A stretch of DNA of 9,527 nt from an uncultured Streptococcus sp. (GTDB lineage: Bacteria > Bacillota > Bacilli > Lactobacillales > Streptococcaceae): the NCBI GenBank assembly GCA_902480035.1, contig CABSRC010000064.1:1-9527 (forward strand), in the 5' to 3' direction. The position numbers were made by a program, and so were the translations under genes. Of this stretch, positions 1 to 6,563 are shown piece after piece. Numbering within the stretch: position 1 is the stretch's first letter; every line of letters begins with the position of its first letter. The notes beneath the pieces are model-generated. The model saw only the letters and a list, made by a program, of their open reading frames with translations. It did not search any database and was not told the origin of the DNA.

Positions 1-375
1 TTTTCTGGGCTGGCCAACTTGATTCCCTATGTAGGACCAACCATCGGTTTGATTCCGATGATCATCACTTATGCTTTTACCGATATGGATATGATGATCA
101 AAGCAGTCATTTACATGTTGATCATCCAGCAGATCGATGGCAATATTCTTTATCCGCGTATTGTTGGAGGCGTGATGAAGGTTCACCCGATTACCATTAT
201 GGTTCTCTTACTGCTCTCAAGTAATATCTACGGCATTATCGGGATGGTCGTCGCGATTCCAGTCTATTCGATTGGGAAAGAAATTGTAAAATTCTTGGTA
301 AATCTTTATGATAACCACCGTGCTGCGAAGGAGCAGAAGAAAAAAGAAGAATTTGGAATCATTAATAAATCTTAG
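1..375 (+). CDS. AI-2E family transporter, C-terminal part (5' truncated by window edge)
   Basis: The frame is open from base 1 and ends at TAG 373-375, giving the last 124 residues of a longer gene. The fragment begins FSGLANLIPYVGPTIGLIP, the conserved block of the AI-2E transporter/PerM family (PF01594), whose members are usually 340-400 aa membrane proteins. Three or more hydrophobic helices follow, including one near IMVLLLLSSNIYGIIGMVVAIPV, then a charged cytoplasmic tail rich in Lys and Glu. A TTG at position 19 could be mistaken for a start, but the family block begins upstream of it, so the gene continues off the left edge. The family name comes from an autoinducer-2 exporter in E. 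coli. Other members have different or unknown substrates, so the cargo here cannot be stated. A hairpin terminator overlaps the stop codon. Confidence 0.88.
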   Translation, partial: FSGLANLIPYVGPTIGLIPMIITYAFTDMDMMIKAVIYMLIIQQIDGNILYPRIVGGVMKVHPITIMVLLLLSSNIYGIIGMVVAIPVYSIGKEIVKFLVNLYDNHRAAKEQKKKEEFGIINKS

Positions 376-410
376 ACTCTAGCGCCTATATGGGCCTTGG
401 AGTCTTTTTT
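374..410 (+). terminator. Intrinsic terminator of the AI-2E family gene
   Basis: AGACTC (374-379) pairs with GAGTCT (400-405), with a short inner GCC/GGC pairing, and six T residues follow (405-410). The 5' arm begins inside the stop codon. Confidence 0.8.
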
Positions 411-442
411 GTACATTTTTTTGAAAAAATACCGTAAAAAAG

Positions 443-471
443 TCAACAAGTGTTATGAAATGTGTTAAAAT
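443..471 (+). promoter_or_regulatory. Promoter of the Mga-type regulator gene
   Basis: A -35-like TCAACA (443-448) lies 17 bp from TAAAAT (466-471). TG at 463-464 makes this an extended -10 element. It sits about 40 bp upstream of the ATG at 512, with a weak Shine-Dalgarno (AAGGTAGGG, 499-507) between them. Confidence 0.6.
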
Positions 472-511
472 ATAAGTGATTTTGAAAGAAAATATGAAAA
501 GGTAGGGAAAG

Positions 512-1993
512 ATGAGACTCCTCTTATCCAAAAAACAGAGACGCCAATTGCAATTGTTGGAAATCTTGATTAAGGAAAAAAGATGGTTCCACTTGAAAGA
601 GTTGGCCAAGCGTTTGGATTGTACAGAACGTTCATTAAAAGAAGATTTGTCTAATCTTCGTAGTACATTTGATGATTTTTTAATTGAATCCTCTACCAAT
701 GGGATCAAGATCAGTTATGAAGATTCGGTTGGTCTTGAGGTGATTTACCATCACTTTTTTAAAGAATCACAAGCCTTCGCCTTGATTGAATACCTCTTCT
801 TCCACAAGGATGTTTCCAATGAATATATTTGCAGAAAGTTTGATCTGAGTTACCAGTCTTTCTACCGCTTGATTCGGACGATTAATCAGAAGCTTCAAAC
901 TAAATACAATGTAAAGATTGATTTGAAACCCTTGAATCTTGTCGGGGATGAAGTAGATGTTCGTTTCTTCTATGCCCAGTATTTTGCGGAACGTTATTAC
1001 TATATGGAGTGGCCTTTCCCAGAATTTAAGGAAGAGGCCGTGACCGATTTGATCACCTTCTTCTTCAAGCTCTATGGCTATCCATTGACCTTCTCTGTCA
1101 TTAAGTCTTACAAAGTTCTCTTGACAGTGTACTTATCACGTATTAAGCAAGGCTATTTCATCGACATTCCAACGACCTTTGAAGCCTATAAAGATCAATA
1201 TCAAGGGGTGACCAATGTTGAGGAGATGTTGCGCTACTTTAGCTTGCAGTTGGGTGTCGAGTTAAATGAAAAAGTGCTGGAGCAGTTCTTCATCATCTTT
1301 ATTCAAGAAAATTTCTATTTCAGCCCAGAAAGCTTGATTGAGGCCGCAGAAACAGATCCTTATGCAAAAGAATCCACTAGACTCATTAAAGATATGTTCA
1401 AAGATCTATGCTATACCTATGATTTAGATATCGAAAATCTTGATGAGATGTTGATGCACGTTCATAATACAGCTCACTTAGGTCGGAAGGAATTGTTCTC
1501 GGAGTTCCTCTTATTTGATACCAAGACCAATACCAACGAAGATTTTATGAGCATCTTCCCAGCCTTCTATGATGATTTGAGAGACCATATCATCACTTAT
1601 ATGAAGACCATGAAGCATAATCTGAATGAAGAAATTATCAAGCACATGATCTACACGGTCTACACTCACTGGGAACGTCTCTTACCACAATTATTGCGCC
1701 GCCGGAAGTCCATTAAGGTCTTGATTATCAGTCGTTTTGATGACCACCATGCTAAATCCATGATCGATTTTCTAGATTTCTACTGTACGGATAACTTTGA
1801 ATTTACTCAGATGATCAAGTATAATCTAACAGTAGAGGATATCGAAGCTTCAGATGCAGATGTCGTGGTGGCCAACTTTATGATGCCGGAATTAAAGAAA
1901 AAACCTTTTATCTGTACAAGTAGTCTCTCATCGCTAGAGCTGGTTGAAAAACTCAATGCCTTCTTTTATGATTTTACCAGTGCAGAGCACTAA
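512..1993 (+). CDS. Mga/MgaSpn-type stand-alone transcriptional regulator
   Basis: This is a 493-aa global regulator of the Mga/AtxA (PRD-containing virulence regulator) class, a cytoplasmic DNA-binding protein. The N-terminal helix-turn-helix is at about residues 10-55, with recognition region LAKRLDCTERSLKEDL. A second HTH (Mga domain) is at about 101-126, followed by the block GDEVDVRFFYAQYFAE at 145-160. The middle region (about 175-395) resembles paired PTS-regulation domains and contains HNTAHLGRKELF at 318-329; histidines in such domains are phosphorylated by the PTS in related proteins. The C-terminus (about 401-485) looks EIIB-like, with KVLIISRFDDHHAK. The length equals that of pneumococcal MgaSpn/MgrA, and the N-terminal half reads as the same family. 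The gene is monocistronic between its own promoter and terminator, and no adhesin or pilus target adjoins it. Family assignment is firm; target genes are unknown. Confidence 0.9.
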   Translation: MRLLLSKKQRRQLQLLEILIKEKRWFHLKELAKRLDCTERSLKEDLSNLRSTFDDFLIESSTNGIKISYEDSVGLEVIYHHFFKESQAFALIEYLFFHKDVSNEYICRKFDLSYQSFYRLIRTINQKLQTKYNVKIDLKPLNLVGDEVDVRFFYAQYFAERYYYMEWPFPEFKEEAVTDLITFFFKLYGYPLTFSVIKSYKVLLTVYLSRIKQGYFIDIPTTFEAYKDQYQGVTNVEEMLRYFSLQLGVELNEKVLEQFFIIFIQENFYFSPESLIEAAETDPYAKESTRLIKDMFKDLCYTYDLDIENLDEMLMHVHNTAHLGRKELFSEFLLFDTKTNTNEDFMSIFPAFYDDLRDHIITYMKTMKHNLNEEIIKHMIYTVYTHWERLLPQLLRRRKSIKVLIISRFDDHHAKSMIDFLDFYCTDNFEFTQMIKYNLTVEDIEASDADVVVANFMMPELKKKPFICTSSLSSLELVEKLNAFFYDFTSAEH

Positions 1994-2018
1994 AATCAGG
2001 ACCTGGTCCTGATTTTTT
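1992..2018 (+). terminator. Intrinsic terminator of the Mga-type regulator gene
   Basis: A near-perfect palindrome overlaps the stop codon. AAATCAGGACC (1993-2003) is the reverse complement of GGTCCTGATTT (2005-2015), followed by T residues to 2018. The central bases must open to form the loop. Confidence 0.85.
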
Positions 2019-2068
2019 GATGGTGAAAAAAGAAAATGACATAGAAGAATGCAGGCTCTCATATTTTG

Positions 2069-2077
2069 TGGTATAAT
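2069..2077 (+). promoter_or_regulatory. Extended -10 promoter of the CNNM-type gene
   Basis: A perfect TATAAT (2072-2077) is preceded by TGG (2069-2071), an extended -10. The matching -35 position is poor (ATGCAG, 2049-2054). The predicted transcript start is near 2084. This excludes the upstream in-frame ATG at 2049 and supports the start at 2109. Confidence 0.7.
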
Positions 2078-2108
2078 ATACGATATTATATACTGGAGGA
2101 AAGTATCC

Positions 2109-3458
2109 ATGGAAGACCCTGGCAGTCAGGAAATTTTACTGGAATTTATTTTATTGATTGTTTTGACATTATTGAACGCCTTTTTTTCGGCGACTGAAAT
2201 GTCAATGGTATCGTTAAATCGCTCTCGTGTAGAGCAAAAGGCTGAAGAAGGAGATAAAAGATACATCCGTCTTCTTAGCGTTTTGGAACAGCCCAACCAT
2301 TTCTTATCCACTATTCAGGTGGGGATCACCTTGATTACCATCTTATCTGGGGCGAGTCTTGCAGAAAGTCTCGGTCATGTCATTGCTGGATGGATGGGCA
2401 ATACTAAAACGGCTCTTGCAGCTGGAAGCTTTTTATCTCTAGCATTTTTGACTTATATTTCGATCGTGTTTGGCGAACTCTATCCGAAACGAATCGCTAT
2501 GAACCTAAAAGATGAGTTGGCTGTTCGAACAGCTCCGATTGTGATTCTATTAGGAAAAATTGTCAGCCCCTTTGTTTGGTTGCTTTCAGCATCGACCAAC
2601 CTTTTGAGCCGTATCACGCCAATGGAATTCGATGATCCGGATGAAAAGATGACGCGGGATGAAATCGAGTATATGCTGACCAATAGTGAAGCAACACTAG
2701 ATGCGGACGAGATTGAGATGCTCCAAGGGATCTTTTCATTAGATGAAATGGTAGCGCGTGAAGTCATGGTCCCACGGACAGATGCCTTCATGGTCGATAT
2801 CAATGATGATACCAAAGAAATTATTGAAAGTATCCTTAAGCAAAACTTTTCACGGATTCCTGTCTATGATGATGACAAGGACAATGTCATCGGTCTCATC
2901 CATACCAAACGTCTCTTGAACGAAGGATTTATCAATGGCTTTGATAATATTGTCTTAAGAAAGATTTTGCAAGAACCTTTGTTTGTTCCAGAAACCATTT
3001 TTGTGGATGATCTTTTGAAGGAATTGCGCAATACGCAAAATCAAATGGCCATTCTACTCGATGAATATGGTGGGATGTCTGGTTTGGTTACTCTTGAAGA
3101 CCTCTTGGAAGAAATCGTTGGTGAAATTGACGATGAGACTGACAAAGCGGAAATTGATGTCTTTGAAATTGCGGACAATACCTATGTCGTACAAGGAGCC
3201 ATGTCTCTAAATGACTTTAACGAATATTTTGATGTTGAGTTGGAAAGCGATGATGTGGATACCATTGCAGGCTATTACCTGACAGAGGTTGGGCGAATTC
3301 CGACCTTGAAAGAGCGACTCAGCTGTGAAGTCGATAGTCAAAAGAAACACTTGATTCTGACAAATGACAAGGTGAAAAATGGTCGTGTGACCAAGGTAAA
3401 AGTTGAAATTTCTGAAATCGTCGAAGATGATGAAGAAACCAAATCAAAAGAAGATTAG
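2109..3458 (+). CDS. CNNM/HlyC-CorC family membrane protein with CBS domain pair
   Basis: This is a 449-aa protein of the CNNM/CorC ('hemolysin C') family, integral membrane proteins linked in several bacteria to divalent cation (Mg2+) export. The DUF21 transmembrane domain spans about residues 8-175, with FFSATEMSMVSLNRSR at 25-40 and FGELYPKR at 121-128. A CBS pair follows at about 215-340, opening with VMVPRT (219-224) and closing with DEYGGMSGLVTLEDLLEEI. The CorC/HlyC C-terminal domain is at about 350-435, and the tail is very acidic. Start choice: GGAGG at 2095-2099 is correctly spaced from ATG 2109, while an in-frame ATG at 2049 lies upstream of the predicted transcript start. The 'hemolysin' name is historical and hemolytic activity is not implied. 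The gene is monocistronic, with its own promoter and terminator. Ion specificity cannot be read from the sequence. Confidence 0.92.
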   Translation: MEDPGSQEILLEFILLIVLTLLNAFFSATEMSMVSLNRSRVEQKAEEGDKRYIRLLSVLEQPNHFLSTIQVGITLITILSGASLAESLGHVIAGWMGNTKTALAAGSFLSLAFLTYISIVFGELYPKRIAMNLKDELAVRTAPIVILLGKIVSPFVWLLSASTNLLSRITPMEFDDPDEKMTRDEIEYMLTNSEATLDADEIEMLQGIFSLDEMVAREVMVPRTDAFMVDINDDTKEIIESILKQNFSRIPVYDDDKDNVIGLIHTKRLLNEGFINGFDNIVLRKILQEPLFVPETIFVDDLLKELRNTQNQMAILLDEYGGMSGLVTLEDLLEEIVGEIDDETDKAEIDVFEIADNTYVVQGAMSLNDFNEYFDVELESDDVDTIAGYYLTEVGRIPTLKERLSCEVDSQKKHLILTNDKVKNGRVTKVKVEISEIVEDDEETKSKED

Positions 3459-3497
3459 AAAATAGAGGCCTGGACGTGTTCCAGCCTCTATTTTTTT
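3459..3497 (+). terminator. Intrinsic terminator of the CNNM-type gene
   Basis: AATAGAGG then CTGGA (3461-3474, with one bulged C) pairs with TCCAG then CCTCTATT (3480-3492), followed by a run of T. It begins directly after the stop codon. Confidence 0.88.
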
Positions 3498-3514
3498 CTT
3501 GACAGGGCTAGTTG

Positions 3515-3548
3515 AATTTTCAAAAAATTTTAAAAATTTCTGAAATAG
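3515..3548 (+). promoter_or_regulatory. Two putative CodY boxes upstream of the transporter promoter
   Basis: AATTTTCAAAAAATT (3515-3529) matches the CodY consensus AATTTTCWGAAAATT at 14 of 15 positions. A second, weaker match (about 11 of 15, centred on CTG 3540-3542) covers 3534-3548. Both lie just upstream of the -35 at 3551. CodY is the branched-chain amino acid/GTP-responsive repressor of Firmicutes and commonly controls amino-acid transporters in streptococci. The tract is AT-rich, so a chance match is possible. Confidence 0.5.
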
Positions 3549-3550
3549 TC

Positions 3551-3579
3551 TTGACAGCTAAAAAAAATTAAGGTAAGAT
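3551..3579 (+). promoter_or_regulatory. Promoter of the aromatic amino acid ABC transporter operon
   Basis: A perfect -35 TTGACA (3551-3556) is followed by exactly 17 bp and TAAGAT (3574-3579). It predicts a transcript start near 3586 and an untranslated leader of about 280 nt before the ATG at 3866. Confidence 0.75.
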
Positions 3580-3612
3580 ATTACCCATAAATAAAGAAAG
3601 CAGAAAATAAAC

Positions 3613-3666
3613 ATGAAGCAACAAGCCATTTCAACTCAAAAATTTTACTTTAGCTACTTTAGATAG
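3613..3666 (+). CDS. Putative 17-aa aromatic-rich leader peptide
   Basis: ATG 3613 to TAG 3664-3666 encodes MKQQAISTQKFYFSYFR, with five Phe/Tyr among its last seven residues and no Trp. It starts about 27 nt after the predicted transcript start and ends just before the 5' arm of hairpin P1, which suits a leader peptide controlling attenuation by ribosome stalling, as in E. coli pheA. The Shine-Dalgarno is weak (only GAAAG, 3596-3600). Inference: stalling at the aromatic codons would allow P1, prevent P2, favour the antiterminator and let transcription continue. It may instead be a chance ORF. Confidence 0.42.
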   Translation: MKQQAISTQKFYFSYFR

Positions 3667-3805
3667 TGTTTGTAGACATGATCTCATGGATGCAAACAAC
3701 CCAAGCAATTTGTTTGTATCTATGTGGCTAAGATTTTTGATGATGGTCCATAGAGCTAGTATCTAAATGGACCGAGGTTTTGTAACTTGTTGGAGAATTT
3801 CAAGC

Positions 3806-3838
3806 ATCCGTTTAGAGAATGATCTAAGCGGATTTTTT
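3806..3838 (+). terminator. Leader terminator (attenuator) before the substrate-binding protein gene
   Basis: ATCCGTTTAGA (3806-3816) pairs over 11 bp, with one G-U, with TCTAAGCGGAT (3823-3833) around a 6-nt loop, followed by T residues to 3838. It sits 28 nt upstream of the ATG at 3866, downstream of a promoter and not after any gene. It therefore marks conditional termination. Confidence 0.88.
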
Positions 3839-3865
3839 GTTTATTTGCAGAAAAGGAGTCAAAAA

Positions 3866-4843
3866 ATGAAAGTAGTGAAAAAATTGCTAGCACCTGTCCT
3901 GGTTGTAGGACTTCTGTTAACATCATTGGTGACCTTACACAATCTAAAGGATACTAAAAAAGACAATGTCTTTCGAATTGGGATTTCCCAGTACATCACC
4001 CATAAGTCGCTCGATGCGACACGAAAAGGCTTTATCGAGGAGTTGAAAAAAGAAGGCTATGTAGATGGGAAAAATATTCAGATCGATTTCCAAAATGCTC
4101 AAGGGGAGCAACGAAATCTGAAAAATATTTCTAAACAATTGGCAGAAGAAAGTGATCTAGTTTTTGCGATTGCAACCCCTTCTGCACAAAGTTTGGCTAA
4201 TACGACGAAAACAACGCCGGTTGTCTTCTCAGCTGTGACCGATCCATTGGCAGCGAAATTGGTGAAAAACTTGAAAGAGCCTGGCGGCAATATCACGGGG
4301 ACAAGTGACCAGTCAGAAGATGCGATCTCTACACAGGTAGATATGATTAAGCAAGTCCTTCCAACGGCGAAAACAGTTGGGATCCTCTATACGCAAAGTG
4401 AGCCTAACTCCGTCGTCCAAAAAGACAATGCGAAGAAGATCCTAGAAGCTAAAGGTTATCAAGTGGTTGAAAAAACCATCCTCGATAGTAACAATGTGAA
4501 GGCTGCAGCAGACAGTATCATGTCAGAAGCAGATATCGTCTTTGTTCCGACGGATAACATCATTTCTTCTACAATGGACACTGTGAAACAGGTCTCTATC
4601 AGCCATAAGGTGCCAGTTTTTGGTGGATCTGCTGAAATGGTAGCTACTGGTGGCTTGTACAACTTTGGTACTGATTATGAGGAATTGGGAAGACAAGCTG
4701 CTCGGATGGCCATTCGCATTATGAAGGGTGAGAAACCTGTCAAAATCGCAGTTGAAACACCTGAAAAATTAGAATTGCATACCAATAAAGAGATGGCGAA
4801 AGAGCTTGGAATTGATATTAGCTCGTTGAAGGTAGAAAAATAG
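3866..4843 (+). CDS. trpX: ABC transporter substrate-binding protein, TrpX type (tryptophan/aromatic amino acid uptake)
   Basis: This is a 325-aa extracytoplasmic solute-binding protein of the ABC_sub_bind family (PF04392), whose streptococcal members are annotated as tryptophan-binding TrpX. The N-terminus (residues 1-25) has KK, then one hydrophobic helix, APVLVVGLLLTSLVTL. There is no lipobox cysteine, so it is probably held by an uncleaved anchor or released after an atypical cut. The mature part has a type I periplasmic-binding fold, with family segments GISQYITHKSLD (39-50), ATPSAQSLAN (103-112), FSAVTDPLAAKLV (121-133), PTDNII (228-233) and YNFGTDYEELGRQAA (265-279). Start choice: AAAAGGAG at 3851-3858 precedes ATG 3866. 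An in-frame ATG at 3767 would translate through the attenuator hairpins and has no ribosome site. It is the first gene of a three-gene operon. Substrate assignment rests on family and the aromatic-rich leader ORF, not on visible pocket residues. Confidence 0.85.
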   Translation: MKVVKKLLAPVLVVGLLLTSLVTLHNLKDTKKDNVFRIGISQYITHKSLDATRKGFIEELKKEGYVDGKNIQIDFQNAQGEQRNLKNISKQLAEESDLVFAIATPSAQSLANTTKTTPVVFSAVTDPLAAKLVKNLKEPGGNITGTSDQSEDAISTQVDMIKQVLPTAKTVGILYTQSEPNSVVQKDNAKKILEAKGYQVVEKTILDSNNVKAAADSIMSEADIVFVPTDNIISSTMDTVKQVSISHKVPVFGGSAEMVATGGLYNFGTDYEELGRQAARMAIRIMKGEKPVKIAVETPEKLELHTNKEMAKELGIDISSLKVEK

Positions 4844-4853
4844 GAGGTTTGAG

Positions 4854-5747
4854 ATGAATTTCGTTTTATCAAGTTTATCAGAAGGTTTATTGTGGTCGAT
4901 CATGGCGATTGGTGTTTACTTAACATTTCGAATTTTAGATATTGCCGATATGACGGCAGAAGGAGCCTTTCCACTTGGGGCAGCAGTTGTAGCCTCCCAA
5001 ATTCAAGCAGGAAGAAACCCTTGGCTTGCAACCTTGTTAGGCTTCCTGGCGGGGATGATCGCAGGATTGGTTTCTGGAATTCTCCATACAAAAATGAAAA
5101 TTCCAGCCCTCTTGACAGGGATTGTCACTTTGACGGGTCTCTACTCTATCAATATTAAAATCATGGGGGGAGTTCCCAACCTCTCTATTGGCGATGCCAG
5201 TACCATTTTCAAAAGTGTCATGAAATTGGGCTTGTCCAATGAAGAAGCTGTCTTTTTGATTAGTATTTCTTGCTTGATCATCGTCTGTATCTTGTTAACT
5301 CTCTTAATGAAGACGCAGCTTGGCTTGGTTTTGCGCTCGACAGGTGATAACATTCCAATGAGTGAGGCCAATGGGGTCAATGTAGATAACATGAAGATGT
5401 TGGGCTATATGATTTCCAATGGTTTAATTGCCCTTTGTGGAGCCATGTTTGCACAAAATGATGGTTTCTCAGATGTGACTTCTGGTACAGGGACGATCGT
5501 AGTCGGCTTGAGTGCTGTGATTATCGCTGAAGTTTTGATCCACGAATTGACCATTGGTTGGCGCTTGCTTTCCATCGGGGTTGGAGCTATTGTGTACCGT
5601 TTGATTATCTTAAATATTTACGAGATCCCAAATCTCGATCAAAATATGGTTCGTCTCTTCAATGCGATCTTGCTCGCGATTGTCTTGTTCGCTCCTGAGG
5701 CGCAAAAACGTCTTCGTGTTCGTGGACTGAAGTTAGGAAATAAATAG
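4854..5747 (+). CDS. ABC transporter permease of the TrpXYZ-type importer
   Basis: This is a 297-aa membrane permease of the branched-chain/aromatic amino acid type (BPD_transp_2, PF02653). It forms the channel of the importer and would pair as a homodimer. About eight hydrophobic segments are visible, including 8-26, 56-76, 84-100, 132-152, 184-200, 212-230 and 264-280. Residues 18-45 contain AIGVYLTFRILDIADMTAEGAFPLG in outline, typical of this subfamily. The cytoplasmic coupling loop lies at about 158-185, around RSTGDNIPMSEANGV. The start is supported by a strong AGGAGG (4842-4847) overlapping the upstream stop. The intergenic gap of 10 nt shows co-transcription with the binding protein. 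The C-terminus is basic (KRLRVRGLKLGNK), as expected inside the cell. It would be called TrpY in the TrpXYZ naming. Confidence 0.9.
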   Translation: MNFVLSSLSEGLLWSIMAIGVYLTFRILDIADMTAEGAFPLGAAVVASQIQAGRNPWLATLLGFLAGMIAGLVSGILHTKMKIPALLTGIVTLTGLYSINIKIMGGVPNLSIGDASTIFKSVMKLGLSNEEAVFLISISCLIIVCILLTLLMKTQLGLVLRSTGDNIPMSEANGVNVDNMKMLGYMISNGLIALCGAMFAQNDGFSDVTSGTGTIVVGLSAVIIAEVLIHELTIGWRLLSIGVGAIVYRLIILNIYEIPNLDQNMVRLFNAILLAIVLFAPEAQKRLRVRGLKLGNK

Positions 5748-5756
5748 GAGAAAAGT

Positions 5757-6560
5757 ATGGCAACATTATTATCAATTGAAGGTATTCATAAGACATTTGA
5801 AGCAGGAACAGTCAATGAAAACCATGTCTTAAAAGGCTTGGATCTCCAAGTAGAAGAAGGAGACTTCATTTCGGTTATCGGTGGAAATGGAGCTGGGAAA
5901 TCAACCTTGATGAACATCTTGGCAGGAAACCTAGTCGTGGATGAAGGGGATATCTTGCTAGAAGGTAACTCCATCAAAAATACGAGTGTTCGTAAGCGTG
6001 CGAAAGATATTGCGCGTGTCTTCCAAGATCCTAAAATGGGGACAGCTTCCCGTTTGACCATTGAAGAAAATATGGCCATTGCCCAACGACGGGGGAAATC
6101 TCGTGGTTTGAGCTGGGGAGTTCGCGAGAAAGATCGCGAATTATTCCGTGAAGCCTTGAAGGAACTGAATATCGGTTTAGAGAACCGTCTCAAAGTCGAT
6201 ACCCAATATTTGTCTGGTGGGCAACGTCAAGCGTTGACCTTGGTCATGGCAGCCTTGGTCAAACCCAAACTCTTGCTTCTGGATGAACATACCGCAGCGC
6301 TCGATCCCAAGACTAGTGAAATGGTCATGGAATTGACACAAAAGATCGTGGAAAGCCATGATTTGACAACCTTGATGATTACGCATGATATGAACCATGC
6401 GATTGAATACGGCAACCGCTTGATCATGCTCTACCAAGGCAAGATCGTTGTCGACGTCAAAGGAGAAGAAAAGAAAAACCTAACGGTTGAAGATTTGATG
6501 CGCCTCTTCCACCAAAACAGTGGTGAAACCCTGGTTAGTGATGAATTGGTATTAGGATAA
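5757..6560 (+). CDS. ABC transporter ATP-binding protein of the TrpXYZ-type importer
   Basis: This is a 267-aa cytoplasmic ATPase that energises the importer. All motifs of an active ABC domain are present: Walker A GGNGAGKST (42-50), Q-loop Q90 in VFQDPKMGT, signature LSGGQRQAL (152-160), Walker B KLLLLDE (171-177) with catalytic E177, D-loop AALDP (180-184) and switch H210 in MITHDMNHA. The length is normal for a single-domain importer ATPase. The start ATG 5757 follows TAGGAGAA (5745-5752), 9 nt after the permease stop, so translation is tightly linked. It is the last gene of the operon; the structured element beginning at 6564 probably provides the transcript end. It would be TrpZ in the TrpXYZ naming. 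The ATPase itself gives no information on substrate. Confidence 0.93.
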   Translation: MATLLSIEGIHKTFEAGTVNENHVLKGLDLQVEEGDFISVIGGNGAGKSTLMNILAGNLVVDEGDILLEGNSIKNTSVRKRAKDIARVFQDPKMGTASRLTIEENMAIAQRRGKSRGLSWGVREKDRELFREALKELNIGLENRLKVDTQYLSGGQRQALTLVMAALVKPKLLLLDEHTAALDPKTSEMVMELTQKIVESHDLTTLMITHDMNHAIEYGNRLIMLYQGKIVVDVKGEEKKNLTVEDLMRLFHQNSGETLVSDELVLG

Positions 6561-6563
6561 AAT

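Larger units (their letters stand above)
3586..3838 (+). promoter_or_regulatory. Attenuator-type 5' leader of the transporter operon
   Basis: The stretch between promoter and first gene holds a chain of alternative stems. P1 pairs TGTTTG (3667-3672) with CAAACA (3693-3698), plus CATG/CATG inside. P2 pairs 3689-3699 with 3710-3720 (11 bp, one G-U) and overlaps P1. TCTATG (3719-3724) can pair with CATAGA (3749-3754). P3 pairs GGTCCAT (3745-3751) with ATGGACC (3767-3773). An antiterminator pairs TCTAAATGGA (3762-3771) with TCCGTTTAGA (3807-3816). The terminator pairs 3806-3816 with 3823-3833. P3, antiterminator and terminator are mutually exclusive in the usual attenuation manner. No canonical T-box sequence is present. 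The signal could be leader-peptide translation or an unrecognised tRNA- or ligand-sensing RNA. Confidence 0.75.

Noticed and set aside
2049..2108. Upstream in-frame ATG at 2049 as start of the CNNM-type gene
   Set aside because: It lies upstream of the TATAAT at 2072-2077 and has no ribosome site, whereas GGAGG at 2095-2099 is well placed for ATG 2109.
3499..3527. Second TTGACA at 3499-3504 as a promoter
   Set aside because: No acceptable -10 is found 16-18 bp downstream, and it abuts the previous terminator.
3678..3731. Alternative leader ORFs starting at ATG 3678 and ATG 3722, each with one Trp codon
   Set aside because: Neither has a ribosome-binding site, both have only one Trp codon, and the second would place a stalled ribosome where it favours termination under starvation.
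3745..3838. T-box riboswitch
   Set aside because: ATGGACCG at 3767-3774 recalls the T-box core but is one base short. The antiterminator pairs continuously without the tRNA-binding bulge, and I see no specifier stem. A model search would settle it.
3767..3865. In-frame ATG at 3767 as start of the substrate-binding protein
   Set aside because: The extra 33 codons cover the attenuator hairpins and lack a Shine-Dalgarno; a strong site precedes ATG 3866, which begins a signal-type helix.
5786..6193. 135-codon open frame on the - strand inside the ATPase gene
   Set aside because: It is antisense to a complete ABC ATPase with all motifs, resembles no protein family, and has no independent signals.
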